This document shows, in pieces, positions 6,547 to 13,702 of a stretch of DNA of 17,894 bases (within the stretch, counting starts at the first letter, position 1; each line of letters opens with the position of its first letter). Source of the stretch: an uncultured Sphingobacteriales bacterium. GTDB taxonomy: Bacteria; Bacteroidota; Bacteroidia; Chitinophagales; Chitinophagaceae. A program made the translations under genes and the position numbers. The DNA is taken from the NCBI GenBank assembly GCA_946887085.1, contig CAMPKG010000018.1, positions 1 through 17,894 on the forward strand. The letters are read 5' to 3'. The notes below the pieces were generated by a model that saw only the letters and a program-made list of their open reading frames with translations, was not told the origin of the DNA and did no database searches.

Positions 6547-7821
6547 ATGGATATATCCAATCTGTTGTTCTATATTCTTGGTTGTATTTTACTGATAGGA
6601 TTTTTTGCAGGTACTGAAATAGCGTTTATATCCGCCAATAAACTCAACATAGAACTGCGCAGGAAGCAGGGCACTTTTTCGGGAAGGATCCTTTCCCGGT
6701 TTATGGAAAACCCCTCGGAATTTATCGGCACCAGCCTCGTGGGCGTCAACGTATTGCTCGTTATCTATGGGTTGCTGATGACGAGGCTTACGGAGCCTTT
6801 CCTGCAAATGCTGCCTGCCCCGCTGGATTCCAAATACATGCACCTGGTTCTGGATACCCTGCTGGCCACGGTTCTCATCCTGATCTTTGCCGAATTCTTA
6901 CCCAAAGCAGTATTTCGTACCAAAGCCGAGCAGGTGCTGGCGTTGTTCAGTGTGCCGATGCTGATTAGTTATTACATCCTCTACCCTTTTGCCAAAGTAT
7001 TTGTCTCTATATCTGAGTTCATACTCAAATATCTCTTCAACGTCCGCATCAAGGAAAACCAGCCTGTTTTCAACCGGGTAGACCTTGAAGTGTTCGTGAA
7101 ACAAAGCCTGCATGGCCACGAAACAGATAGCGGGGAACTGAACACGGAGCTGTTTGAGAATGCGCTGTACCTGGTAAACGTAAAAGTGCGCAAATGCATG
7201 ATACCGCGTAACGAGGTTGAGGCTGTAGACGTAAACACTCCAGTGGCTGAGGTTCGCAGGAAATTCATTGATACCAAGCTGTCAAAGATCATTGTGTATG
7301 AACGTACCATTGATAATATTGTAGGGTATGTGCACCATATCGACCTGAACCGCCGTCCGCAGGCAACTAAAGAGATATTGCATACTATTACAGCAGTACC
7401 GGAAGCTATGAGCGCGGTTGACCTGATGAACAGGTTTACCAAAGACCGTAAAAGCATTGCCTGGGTGATAGACGAGTTTGGAGGTACTGCGGGCATCGTT
7501 ACAATGGAGGATGTGCTGGAGGAGATATTCGGCGATATCAACGACGAGTACGATGTGCAGGAATACGTCGAAAAGCAAATTGCCGACAGCGAATATATAT
7601 TCTCCGGCAGGTTGGAGGTCGACTACCTGAATCAAAAATACGGGTTTACTTTCCCCGAAGATGAGACCGAAACGCTATCAGGTTACATCATCAGCCACCA
7701 CGAAACCATACCCAAGATCAAAGAGCGCATCATTATCGACCATTACGAATTTGATATACTTTTAACCAGCAACACAAGGATAGAGACCGTGAAAATGAAG
7801 GTGCTGAAAACTTATCAATAA
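6547..7821 (+). CDS. CNNM/CBS/CorC-type membrane protein (hemolysin C or GldE-like)
   Basis: This 424-residue inner-membrane protein has the standard order of the TlyC/CorC transporter family, linked to divalent cation (Mg/Co) transport. The N-terminal CNNM (DUF21) membrane domain covers about 1-175, with hydrophobic spans near 5-25, 60-78, 99-118 and 128-150. It carries the family motifs GTEIAF (22-27) and VGVNVLL (65-71). A CBS pair follows at about 213-335, with MIPRNEVEAVDVN at 218-230 and VIDEFGGTAGIVTMEDVLEE at 307-326. The C-terminal CorC_HlyC domain is about 345-424 (SGRLEVDYLNQKYG). Bacteroidota encode a gliding protein, GldE, with exactly this architecture. The usual gldD and ssb neighbours are absent, so a general transporter role is at least as likely. 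It starts 49 bases after gmk and has its own promoter box. Confidence 0.88.
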   Translation: MDISNLLFYILGCILLIGFFAGTEIAFISANKLNIELRRKQGTFSGRILSRFMENPSEFIGTSLVGVNVLLVIYGLLMTRLTEPFLQMLPAPLDSKYMHLVLDTLLATVLILIFAEFLPKAVFRTKAEQVLALFSVPMLISYYILYPFAKVFVSISEFILKYLFNVRIKENQPVFNRVDLEVFVKQSLHGHETDSGELNTELFENALYLVNVKVRKCMIPRNEVEAVDVNTPVAEVRRKFIDTKLSKIIVYERTIDNIVGYVHHIDLNRRPQATKEILHTITAVPEAMSAVDLMNRFTKDRKSIAWVIDEFGGTAGIVTMEDVLEEIFGDINDEYDVQEYVEKQIADSEYIFSGRLEVDYLNQKYGFTFPEDETETLSGYIISHHETIPKIKERIIIDHYEFDILLTSNTRIETVKMKVLKTYQ

Positions 7822-7850
7822 CTTATCTTCACACTAACAAACTTCAAGTT

Positions 7851-8378
7851 ATGGCAGTCACACGTCCCTTCAACCTGCAACAATGGATAGATGAAAATCG
7901 TCATTTGCTGAAGCCCCCGGTCTGCAACCAGCAGGTTTATAAGAATACAGGCGATTTTATTGTTATGGTAGTAGGCGGCCCCAACAGCCGTAAAGACTTT
8001 CACTACAACGAAAGCGAAGAGCTGTTCTACCAACTGGAGGGCGATATCAATGTTCGGATTGAAGAGGACGGAAAGATTGTTGACATACCCATTAAAGCAG
8101 GAGATATGTTCCTGTTGCCGGCAAAAGTGCCCCATTCACCCCAGCGCGGACCAAATACTGTAGGTATTGTAGTGGAGAAAGTGCGCCAGGGTAATGAGAC
8201 CGACGGTTTCCTCTGGTTTTGCGAGAACTGCAACGAAAAACTTTACGAGGAATATTTTGAGCTGACTGATATTGTAAGCCAGCTTCCACCACTCATGCAG
8301 CGTTTTTACTCAGATATAGAAAAACGCACCTGCAAAAAATGCGGGCATGTTATGGAACCGCCGGCGCCTAAAAACTAG
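7851..8378 (+). CDS. nbaC: 3-hydroxyanthranilate 3,4-dioxygenase
   Basis: This cupin dioxygenase opens the ring of 3-hydroxyanthranilate, giving the semialdehyde that cyclises to quinolinate. It serves tryptophan (kynurenine) breakdown and, in some Bacteroidota, de novo NAD synthesis. The catalytic Fe ligands His51, Glu57 and His95 are present in FHYNESEELFYQLEG and LPAKVPHSPQRG. The substrate-binding Arg47, Arg99 and Glu109 are also present. The bacterial-type C-terminal rubredoxin-like metal site is intact: Cys124 and Cys127 (FCENCN) with Cys161 and Cys164 (CKKCG). The 175-residue length is standard. The ATG gives the family's usual start. It lies 29 bases after the CBS gene and may share its transcript. 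No other kynurenine-pathway gene is in the window. Confidence 0.95.
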   Translation: MAVTRPFNLQQWIDENRHLLKPPVCNQQVYKNTGDFIVMVVGGPNSRKDFHYNESEELFYQLEGDINVRIEEDGKIVDIPIKAGDMFLLPAKVPHSPQRGPNTVGIVVEKVRQGNETDGFLWFCENCNEKLYEEYFELTDIVSQLPPLMQRFYSDIEKRTCKKCGHVMEPPAPKN

Positions 8379-8437
8379 GGTTCCCGACTGAAATATAGAT
8401 TCTTACACAGACATTTAGAGAAATCAGGGCAAAGAAT

Positions 8438-8445
8438 TACATTTG
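8438..8445 (+). promoter_or_regulatory. Bacteroidota -7 box (TACATTTG) for the His-rich gene and hldD unit
   Basis: TACATTTG matches TAnnTTTG exactly, 29 bases before the ATG at 8475, in the roughly 100-base gap after the dioxygenase gene. It is a plausible start for the four-gene run ending at the 10628-10664 terminator. No clear -33 TTTG is seen. Confidence 0.55.
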
Positions 8446-8474
8446 CGCTTGTCATTTAAACGCATAACAAATAC

Positions 8475-8786
8475 ATGGCACACGATACACATCAAGAGCA
8501 TCATACTTCAGAGCCGGAAAACGTAAAAGTTGGCACTTCTTACCGTTCTGCTTTCTGGTTTACTATAATACTTGCAGGTCTTTTTATCGCGGCGGTCAAC
8601 TTCGTGAATGTTATGAGCCACGATGATGAAGGCGGACACGACGCAGGCCATGGTACAGAACAACATGCAGCGCCGGGCGAGGGTCATGGTTCTGAGGCTC
8701 CTCAAGGCCACAGCGACGAAGGTGCCAGCGATGTTGGCGGTCACGCAACTGAGCCGGCTGTTGATTCTGCCCACGCAGGTCACTAA
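8475..8786 (+). CDS. His-rich single-span membrane protein, function unknown
   Basis: I do not recognise a family for this 103-residue protein. The N-terminal 25 residues are polar with four histidines (MAHDTHQEHH), and one hydrophobic span follows at about 26-46 (SAFWFTIILAGLFIAAVNFVN). The remaining 55 or so residues are low-complexity Gly/His/Glu/Asp/Ala with nine more His, mostly in GH pairs (GGH, AGH, EGH, QGH). Thirteen of 103 residues are His, which suggests a metal-binding or metal-buffering tail. The side of the membrane it faces is not settled. There is no Cys. The gene ends 12 bases before hldD and has its own promoter box, so the two should be co-transcribed. The coding call rests on the promoter, spacing, membrane span and consistent codon pattern. 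The function is open. Confidence 0.75.
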   Translation: MAHDTHQEHHTSEPENVKVGTSYRSAFWFTIILAGLFIAAVNFVNVMSHDDEGGHDAGHGTEQHAAPGEGHGSEAPQGHSDEGASDVGGHATEPAVDSAHAGH

Positions 8787-8798
8787 TTCCACCAACGA

Positions 8799-9773
8799 AT
8801 GCAAACGAGAGATTCCATAGCCATAACCGGCGCAGCCGGTTTTATTGGCAGCTATCTTGTTGGCTATCTGAACCGGGCCGGTTACAAAAATCTTTTTCTT
8901 GTAGACGATTTCTCCGATACCAGGAAGGAAAAGTATCTTGCAAATAAATCTTATATTGAAAAGATAGATCGCAACGATTTTTTCGAATGGCTTTCTGCTA
9001 ATCCTGTCAAGTACATATTTCACCTTGGCGCCCGTACTGATACTACGGAGATGGATTACAAGGTGCACAAAAGGCTAAACCTCGATTACTCAAAAGAAAT
9101 ATGGCAGGCCTGCACTGAAAAAAATATACCCCTGGTGTATGCATCATCAGCAGCTACCTACGGCAACGGCGAACATGGATACAAAGACCGCCATGATGTC
9201 GTTAAGGAGCTGCAGCCGCTTAATCCTTATGGTATTTCTAAGAACGAATTTGATATCTGGGCTTTGGAACAAACCAATACTCCGCCATTTTGGGCCGGGC
9301 TCAAATTTTTCAACGTTTACGGTCCTAATGAATATCACAAAGGCCGCATGGCGTCAGTGATACTCCATTCATATAATCAAATAGTGAATGGCGGAAAAGT
9401 AAAATTGTTCCGTTCGCATAACCCAAACTTCAAAGACGGGGAACAAATGCGCGACTTCATTTATGTAGATGATGTGGCGAGTATTTGTTGCTGGCTGATG
9501 CAAAACCGACCTGATAACGGATTATATAATGTCGGCACCGGCCGGGCGGGAACATTCAAGGAACTGGTTACTGCTATCTATTCAACCCTTGGTATCACAC
9601 CCAACATCGAATACATTGATACGCCTGTTGACATCAGGGGAAAATATCAATATTTTACCGAGGCCGATATGACCAAACTCCGTGCTGCCGGTTATGAAAA
9701 ACCTTTCCACTCCCTGAAAGACGGCGTTATAACTTACGTCAGCCAATTCCTCGAAAAAGGTTCGTATTTTTGA
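8799..9773 (+). CDS. hldD: ADP-L-glycero-D-manno-heptose 6-epimerase
   Basis: HldD (RfaD) converts ADP-D-glycero- to ADP-L-glycero-beta-D-manno-heptose, the precursor of the LPS inner core, using a bound NADP. The 324 residues form a complete extended short-chain dehydrogenase. The Rossmann motif GAAGFIGS is at 11-18, SSAATYG is at 116-122, and the catalytic YxxxK is YGISK (Tyr144, Lys148). The heptose-epimerase blocks NVYGPNEYHKGRMASV and LFRSHNPNFKDGEQMRDFIYV separate it from generic UDP-glucose 4-epimerases. The ATG at 8799 gives an N-terminus of normal length. It lies 12 bases after the His-rich gene and 17 before the DUF4920 gene. The rest of the heptose pathway (hldE, gmhA/B) is not in the window. 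Confidence 0.94.
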   Translation: MQTRDSIAITGAAGFIGSYLVGYLNRAGYKNLFLVDDFSDTRKEKYLANKSYIEKIDRNDFFEWLSANPVKYIFHLGARTDTTEMDYKVHKRLNLDYSKEIWQACTEKNIPLVYASSAATYGNGEHGYKDRHDVVKELQPLNPYGISKNEFDIWALEQTNTPPFWAGLKFFNVYGPNEYHKGRMASVILHSYNQIVNGGKVKLFRSHNPNFKDGEQMRDFIYVDDVASICCWLMQNRPDNGLYNVGTGRAGTFKELVTAIYSTLGITPNIEYIDTPVDIRGKYQYFTEADMTKLRAAGYEKPFHSLKDGVITYVSQFLEKGSYF

Positions 9774-9790
9774 GTAAACAACCTCAAAAA

Positions 9791-10252
9791 ATGAAAAAAC
9801 TGCTATTCATCGCGGCTGTAAGCCTGTTTGCGGGTATTTATGAATCTAATGCCCAGGGCGGCTGGAGCAAATACGGTAAAGAGTTCAAGATCGAGAATGT
9901 GGAGACCATGCAATCGCTGGCAAGGGTTATGAACGAAAAGAAGGAAGCAGAAGTAAAACTCGAAGGCCGGATATCACAGGTTTGCCAGGCAGAGGGCTGT
10001 TGGATGAAACTGAAGAACGAGAACGGCGCGGACGTTTTTGTAAAGTTTAAGGACCACGAGTTCGTGATACCGAAGGACAGGGCCGGTCGTGCAGCCATCG
10101 TATCAGGGATAGCTAAAAAGAAGACAATCTCTGTGGACGATCAAAAGCACTATGCCGAGGATGCAGGTGCCAGCGAGGCTGAAATTGCAAAGATCACCCA
10201 GCCAAAAGAAGAGCTGCGTATTGAGGCAACAGGTGTAATGATCAAAGACTAA
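9791..10252 (+). CDS. Secreted DUF4920 family protein
   Basis: This is a 153-residue exported protein of a Bacteroidota family with no known biochemical role. A standard signal peptide is present (MKKLLFIAAVSLFAGIYESNAQ, cleavage near residue 22). The mature part is a small beta-rich domain. Its diagnostic block is EGRISQVCQAEGCWMKLKN at about 58-76, with Cys65 and Cys70 four residues apart, followed by DVFVKFKDHEFVIPKD. The pair could bind metal or form a disulphide. A TTG at 9770 opens a longer frame, but that start overlaps the hldD stop and puts polar residues before the signal peptide, so the ATG at 9791 is preferred. The stop and the next start overlap as TAATG, so translation of the two is probably coupled. 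Confidence 0.85.
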   Translation: MKKLLFIAAVSLFAGIYESNAQGGWSKYGKEFKIENVETMQSLARVMNEKKEAEVKLEGRISQVCQAEGCWMKLKNENGADVFVKFKDHEFVIPKDRAGRAAIVSGIAKKKTISVDDQKHYAEDAGASEAEIAKITQPKEELRIEATGVMIKD

Positions 10253-10623
10253 TGCCGATGTCCAACCAGGTAACAGAATTCAATGATTACAGGGCTAAGA
10301 TGAATGACGTCATCCTTAGCAAGCAAAATAAGGTCATCAACAGGTTGTTCAACCTCGATACCAATACCTACGCAGAAGGCGCACTATCCGTAAAAACCAA
10401 GGAAATGCTCGGCCTTGTGGCCAGTATGGTGCTACGTTGCGATGATTGTATCAAATACCACCTGGGCAAATGCCACGAGCAGGGCATTACTACCGACGAA
10501 ATGTACGAGATATTCGCTGTAGCTAATATCGTTGGTGGTACCATCGTGATACCACATACCCGCCGCGCCGCGGAATATTGGGAGTCGCTGCAAACTGAAC
10601 AGGTAGCTCAAAATACTCTTTAA
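10252..10623 (+). CDS. Carboxymuconolactone decarboxylase/AhpD-like family protein
   Basis: This 123-residue all-helical protein belongs to the CMD/AhpD superfamily. The peroxidase-type active site is present as LRCDDCIKYHLGKC: Cys63, Cys66 and His70 form the CxxCxxxH motif of AhpD-like alkylhydroperoxidases. LSVKTKEMLGLVASMVLRC before it and the ITTDEMYEIFAVANIVGG helix after it complete the domain. The thiol site favours a redox role over lactone decarboxylation, but the substrate is unknown. The ATG at 10252 overlaps the preceding TAA by one base (a second ATG at 10258 is possible). It is the last gene before the terminator at 10628-10664. Confidence 0.9.
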   Translation: MPMSNQVTEFNDYRAKMNDVILSKQNKVINRLFNLDTNTYAEGALSVKTKEMLGLVASMVLRCDDCIKYHLGKCHEQGITTDEMYEIFAVANIVGGTIVIPHTRRAAEYWESLQTEQVAQNTL

Positions 10624-10627
10624 TGAT

Positions 10628-10664
10628 AAATGAGAACGCCCCGGTGACCGGGGCGTTCTCATTT
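10628..10664. terminator. Bidirectional terminator between the AhpD-like gene and bshA
   Basis: A perfect 17-bp stem (AAATGAGAACGCCCCGG paired with CCGGGGCGTTCTCATTT) closes a 3-base TGA loop. It fills the 39-base gap between two convergent genes. The stop codon of bshA (10663-10665) lies in the foot of the stem, so one hairpin must end both transcripts. Confidence 0.9.
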
Positions 10665-11811
10665 ATGCTATTTGCAGCCTTTTTTGTTTGTAGGATTCGA
10701 TGACCTCGCCATACAGGTCCTCGTAAAGCGGTACAATCCTGTCTTTTTCATAACCGTGGGCGTGATCAAATGCCGCGGCCTTAAATTTCTCCAGCGTATC
10801 ATCAGCGCGAAGTATGTGCAATGCATTCTTAGCCATATCCTCTACATCGCCGACCTCACTCAGGAAACCCGTAACACCGTGTATGTTTATCTCAGGCAGT
10901 CCGCCGGCATTGGTAGAGATAACCGGCACACGGCAGGCCATTGCTTCCAATGCTGAAAGACCGAAGCTCTCGTACTGGGATGGAAGTATGAACAGGTCGG
11001 TAATGCTCAATATTTCATCCATCTGTTCCTGTTTGCCTATAAATCGGATATCGCTGCAAATGGGCAGATTGCGGCATATTTCTTCTGCGTGTTGCCGTTC
11101 AGGGCCATCGCCTATCATCAGCAATTTCGATGGCACTTCACTATGAACTTTCTCGAATACCCTGATTACATCTTCTACTCTTTTCACCTTTCTGAAGTTG
11201 GATACGTGCGCCAGGATACGCTCGCCATTAGGAGCCAACATTTTTTTGAAATGGTCCTTATCCGTACGTTGGAAACGTGAAGTGTCAACAAAGTTCGGAA
11301 TCACCAGTATACCCTTTTCTATCGGGAATGACTTGAAGGTTTCGTCTTTTAGGTTTTTTGATACAGCAGTAATAGCGTCTGACTCATTAATCGAGAACGT
11401 GACTACCGGTGCGTAAGTCAGGTCTTTCCCTACCAGCGTAATGTCCGTGCCGTGCAGTGTTGTTATATATGGGATATCCTTCCCTGTTTTTTTCAATATC
11501 TGCCGTGCAAAGTATGCAGCTGACGCGTGAGGGATTGCGTAATGTACATGCAGTACATCGAGCTGGTTGTTGGTGATCACATTCACCATTGTGCTCGAGA
11601 GCGCAGTTTCATAAGGCGGATATTCAAACAACGGGTAAGGTGGTACTGCCACTTCATGGTAATAAATGTTCGGGTGAAAGTTAAGCCGCACGGGCTGCTG
11701 GTAGGCGATAAAATGAATTTCATGCCCTTTTGCTGACAAGGCCATTCCAAGTTCCGTAGCCAACACGCCGCTTCCACCAAAAGTGGGATAACAGACAATA
11801 CCAATTTTCAT
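10663..11811 (-). CDS. bshA: N-acetyl-alpha-D-glucosaminyl L-malate synthase
   Basis: BshA is a GT-B fold, family 4 glycosyltransferase that joins UDP-GlcNAc to L-malate, the first step of bacillithiol synthesis. The 382-residue length is right for the family. The N-terminus MKIGIVCYPTFGGSGVLATELG is diagnostic, with the GGSG loop at 12-15. HVHYAIPHA lies at 88-96, LHGTDITLVG at 119-128, and the BshA block HVSNFRKVKRVEDVI at 202-216. GDGPER is at 234-239, and the GT4 ExxxxxxxE motif is ESFGLSALE at 281-289. The ATG lies 4 bases after a one-mismatch promoter box (GATATTTG, 11816-11823 on the minus strand), which again suggests a very short leader. bshB and bshC are not in the window, but a bacilliredoxin gene is (5415-5828). 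Confidence 0.95.
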   Translation of the reverse strand: MKIGIVCYPTFGGSGVLATELGMALSAKGHEIHFIAYQQPVRLNFHPNIYYHEVAVPPYPLFEYPPYETALSSTMVNVITNNQLDVLHVHYAIPHASAAYFARQILKKTGKDIPYITTLHGTDITLVGKDLTYAPVVTFSINESDAITAVSKNLKDETFKSFPIEKGILVIPNFVDTSRFQRTDKDHFKKMLAPNGERILAHVSNFRKVKRVEDVIRVFEKVHSEVPSKLLMIGDGPERQHAEEICRNLPICSDIRFIGKQEQMDEILSITDLFILPSQYESFGLSALEAMACRVPVISTNAGGLPEINIHGVTGFLSEVGDVEDMAKNALHILRADDTLEKFKAAAFDHAHGYEKDRIVPLYEDLYGEVIESYKQKRLQIA

Positions 11812-11839
11812 GCTGCAAATATCCGTATAAACACATTAA

Positions 11840-11876
11840 CGGCTATTACTTCAGTGATAAGCTTTAGTAATAGCCG
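11840..11876 (-). terminator. Stem-loop between the cytochrome c gene and bshA, probable terminator
   Basis: Eleven bases (CGGCTATTACT) pair perfectly with AGTAATAGCCG around a 15-base loop. The element lies 28 bases after the cytochrome c stop and upstream of the possible bshA promoter box, so termination of the cytochrome transcript is its simplest role. The U-tract downstream on the minus strand is poor and the loop is large, so this is less certain than the other terminators. Confidence 0.5.
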
Positions 11877-11904
11877 CTTTAATATTAAGTATCAACGCTT
11901 AGCT

Positions 11905-12231
11905 TTAACCTGCTTTCGCATTGACAAGCAGGTAAGCACGTACGAGGCCTTCCTGCGCTTCTGTTAGTTTAGAGCGTTTCGCCATGCGCGGCAGTACATT
12001 CTCCCATTTATCAACCGTACGCGAGCCAGGCTCGAAAAGCTTGTGACATTTACTGCAATTGCCCTGGAATAAGACTTTACCTTCGTCCATCTGGGTCGTA
12101 GTAAAATTCTTTTTTACTTCAGCAACTTTTTGTTCTGCACTCATCTCGCCTGTTGCAGTTTTTTTGGGTGTACAGTTGGCCAGCAATACCACCGTGCCTA
12201 TGCATGAAACAATTGTAACTATTTTTTTCAT
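11905..12231 (-). CDS. Small lipoprotein c-type cytochrome
   Basis: This 108-residue protein has a lipoprotein-type signal (MKKIVTIVSCIGTVVLLANC), with lipidation predicted at Cys20. Asn at the -1 position is unusual, since Gly, Ala or Ser is normal there. The mature domain has a single haem-binding motif CSKCH at 59-63, and Met83 in LPRMAKRSKL is the likely distal ligand. A WxNVLPRM-type block and a C-terminal helix (GLVRAYLLVNAK) match small class I mono-haem cytochromes of Bacteroidota. It would carry electrons while tethered to a periplasmic membrane face; its partners are unknown. It is transcribed away from the M28 peptidase gene. TAGATTTA (12254-12261, minus strand) is a one-mismatch -7 box 22 bases upstream of the ATG. 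Confidence 0.88.
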   Translation of the reverse strand: MKKIVTIVSCIGTVVLLANCTPKKTATGEMSAEQKVAEVKKNFTTTQMDEGKVLFQGNCSKCHKLFEPGSRTVDKWENVLPRMAKRSKLTEAQEGLVRAYLLVNAKAG

Positions 12232-12331
12232 GTGTATGATCTTATTTATGCGCTAAATCTATAACAATTCCGTGAAATAATGTACCAACAACGGTATTTC
12301 GTTCCTATCGCTGCTTTGCTATTTTTACATA

Positions 12332-13702
12332 ATGAAACAAGCATTCTTTGTCCTTCTGTTACTATCGTACCTCCCAGCATATGCGCAGCAAAGCAATGAC
12401 TCTGTTATCCTCCGCCGTATGTCAGACGATATTATGTGGAATGGCACCTGTTATGAGAACCTGCGCGTACTTTGCAAAACGATAGGCCACCGGTTAAGCG
12501 GTTCACCACAGGCTGCAAAAGCGGTTGAATGGGGACAAAAGGTAATGAGGCAGGCCGGCGCAGATGTTGTATGGCTGCAGGCGGTTGACGTGCCGCACTG
12601 GGTGCGTGGCAAAGAAAACCTGAAATTTCAGTTCGGTACGAATAAGCAAATGATAGAAGTTCCTGTGTTGTCTATAGGTAATACGATTGGCACCGGTGGC
12701 AAACTATTGTCCGCTCCGGTTGTGATGGTAGCTAGTATCGAAGAATTCAAAAAGCTCGCCGACAAAGACATCAGGGACAAAATTATTTTCTTCAATTACC
12801 GCTTCAGGCAAGACCTCATTAATACGTTTGATGGCTATGGCGATGCCGGTAAATACCGCTGGATGGCGCCTAATATGGCAGCAGCACGAGGAGCGGCAGG
12901 TGCCATCATACGTTCAGTCTCTACAGGCGCTGATGATGCTCCGCACACCGGCTCTATGCGCTATGCCGATACTGTGAAACCGATACCCGCGGTGGCTATT
13001 GGCAACCATAGCGCTGACCTGTTGGAGAAAGGACTAAAACAAGGAACGGCCATTGCCCACCTGACATCTGAATGCCGGATGATAGACACCGTACGGTCAT
13101 ACAATGTCATAGGTGAGATAAAAGGCACTGATCATCCTGACGAAATAGTATTAGTTGGCGGACACCTCGACTCGTGGGACGTAGGCGAAGGTGCGCACGA
13201 CGATGGCGCGGGATGCGTACAGTCCATTGAAGTGATACGCGCAATAAAAGCTTCCGGAATTCGCCCCAAACGTACTATACGCGCAGTTCTGTTTATGAAT
13301 GAAGAAAATGGCCTGCGCGGCGGTTATGCTTATGCAGACTCTGCCAAAGCACGTAAAGAAAATCATATCCTGGCAATTGAATCGGACGCAGGTGGTTTCT
13401 CGCCCCGTGGCATAGGTTTGGATATGAACAGAGACAAACAGGAGCAAATAAGAATGTACCGCGATCTATTTTATCCATACGGTGTATATGATTTTGAACA
13501 GGAGCATGGCGGTGCGGATATTTCGGTACTGCACAGGCAAGGAACACCGGCTGCGGGACTAATCCCCGATCCGCAACGCTATTTCGACTACCACCACACA
13601 GCAAACGATATGTTTGAAGCTGTGAATCACAGGGAGCTGAAACTGGGAGCATTTACATTAACGGCGCTTGTGTACCTTGTAAGTGAACACGGACTGAGAT
13701 AA
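12332..13702 (+). CDS. Secreted M28-family metallopeptidase, carboxypeptidase Q-like
   Basis: This 456-residue exported di-zinc exopeptidase probably trims peptides in the periplasm. The signal peptide is MKQAFFVLLLLSYLPAYAQ (about 1-19). The M28 ligands are complete: His278 in GGHLDSWD, Asp290 in GAHDDGAG, the Glu324-Glu325 pair in FMNEENGLRGG, Asp352 in ESDAGG, and His421/His422 in YFDYHHTANDMFEAVN. A PA (protease-associated) insertion lies at about 120-240, between an N-terminal helical segment and the catalytic core. This order matches human carboxypeptidase Q (PGCP) more than bacterial leucine aminopeptidases. The start gives a good signal peptide. TATTTTTA at 12320-12327 is a one-mismatch promoter box just before it. 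The stop overlaps the ATG of the permease gene (TAATG), suggesting coupled peptide hydrolysis and uptake. Confidence 0.92.
   Translation: MKQAFFVLLLLSYLPAYAQQSNDSVILRRMSDDIMWNGTCYENLRVLCKTIGHRLSGSPQAAKAVEWGQKVMRQAGADVVWLQAVDVPHWVRGKENLKFQFGTNKQMIEVPVLSIGNTIGTGGKLLSAPVVMVASIEEFKKLADKDIRDKIIFFNYRFRQDLINTFDGYGDAGKYRWMAPNMAAARGAAGAIIRSVSTGADDAPHTGSMRYADTVKPIPAVAIGNHSADLLEKGLKQGTAIAHLTSECRMIDTVRSYNVIGEIKGTDHPDEIVLVGGHLDSWDVGEGAHDDGAGCVQSIEVIRAIKASGIRPKRTIRAVLFMNEENGLRGGYAYADSAKARKENHILAIESDAGGFSPRGIGLDMNRDKQEQIRMYRDLFYPYGVYDFEQEHGGADISVLHRQGTPAAGLIPDPQRYFDYHHTANDMFEAVNHRELKLGAFTLTALVYLVSEHGLR

Noticed and set aside
5862..6560. 232-residue ORF on the minus strand over gmk
   Set aside because: It spans the whole gmk gene and both intergenic edges, has no recognisable domain, and gmk has intact catalytic motifs.
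6981..7541. 186-residue minus-strand ORF over the CBS-domain gene
   Set aside because: Ser/Thr/Arg-rich shadow of a strongly supported gene with no domain or promoter of its own.
8508..9068. 186-residue minus-strand ORF spanning the His-rich gene and the start of hldD
   Set aside because: It crosses a clear gene boundary and covers the hldD Rossmann motif in antisense; no recognisable domain. It does mean the His-rich gene's coding call depends on context rather than on a lack of competitors.
9770..9790. TTG start for the DUF4920 gene overlapping the hldD stop
   Set aside because: It would put seven polar residues before a complete signal peptide; the ATG at 9791 is the natural start.
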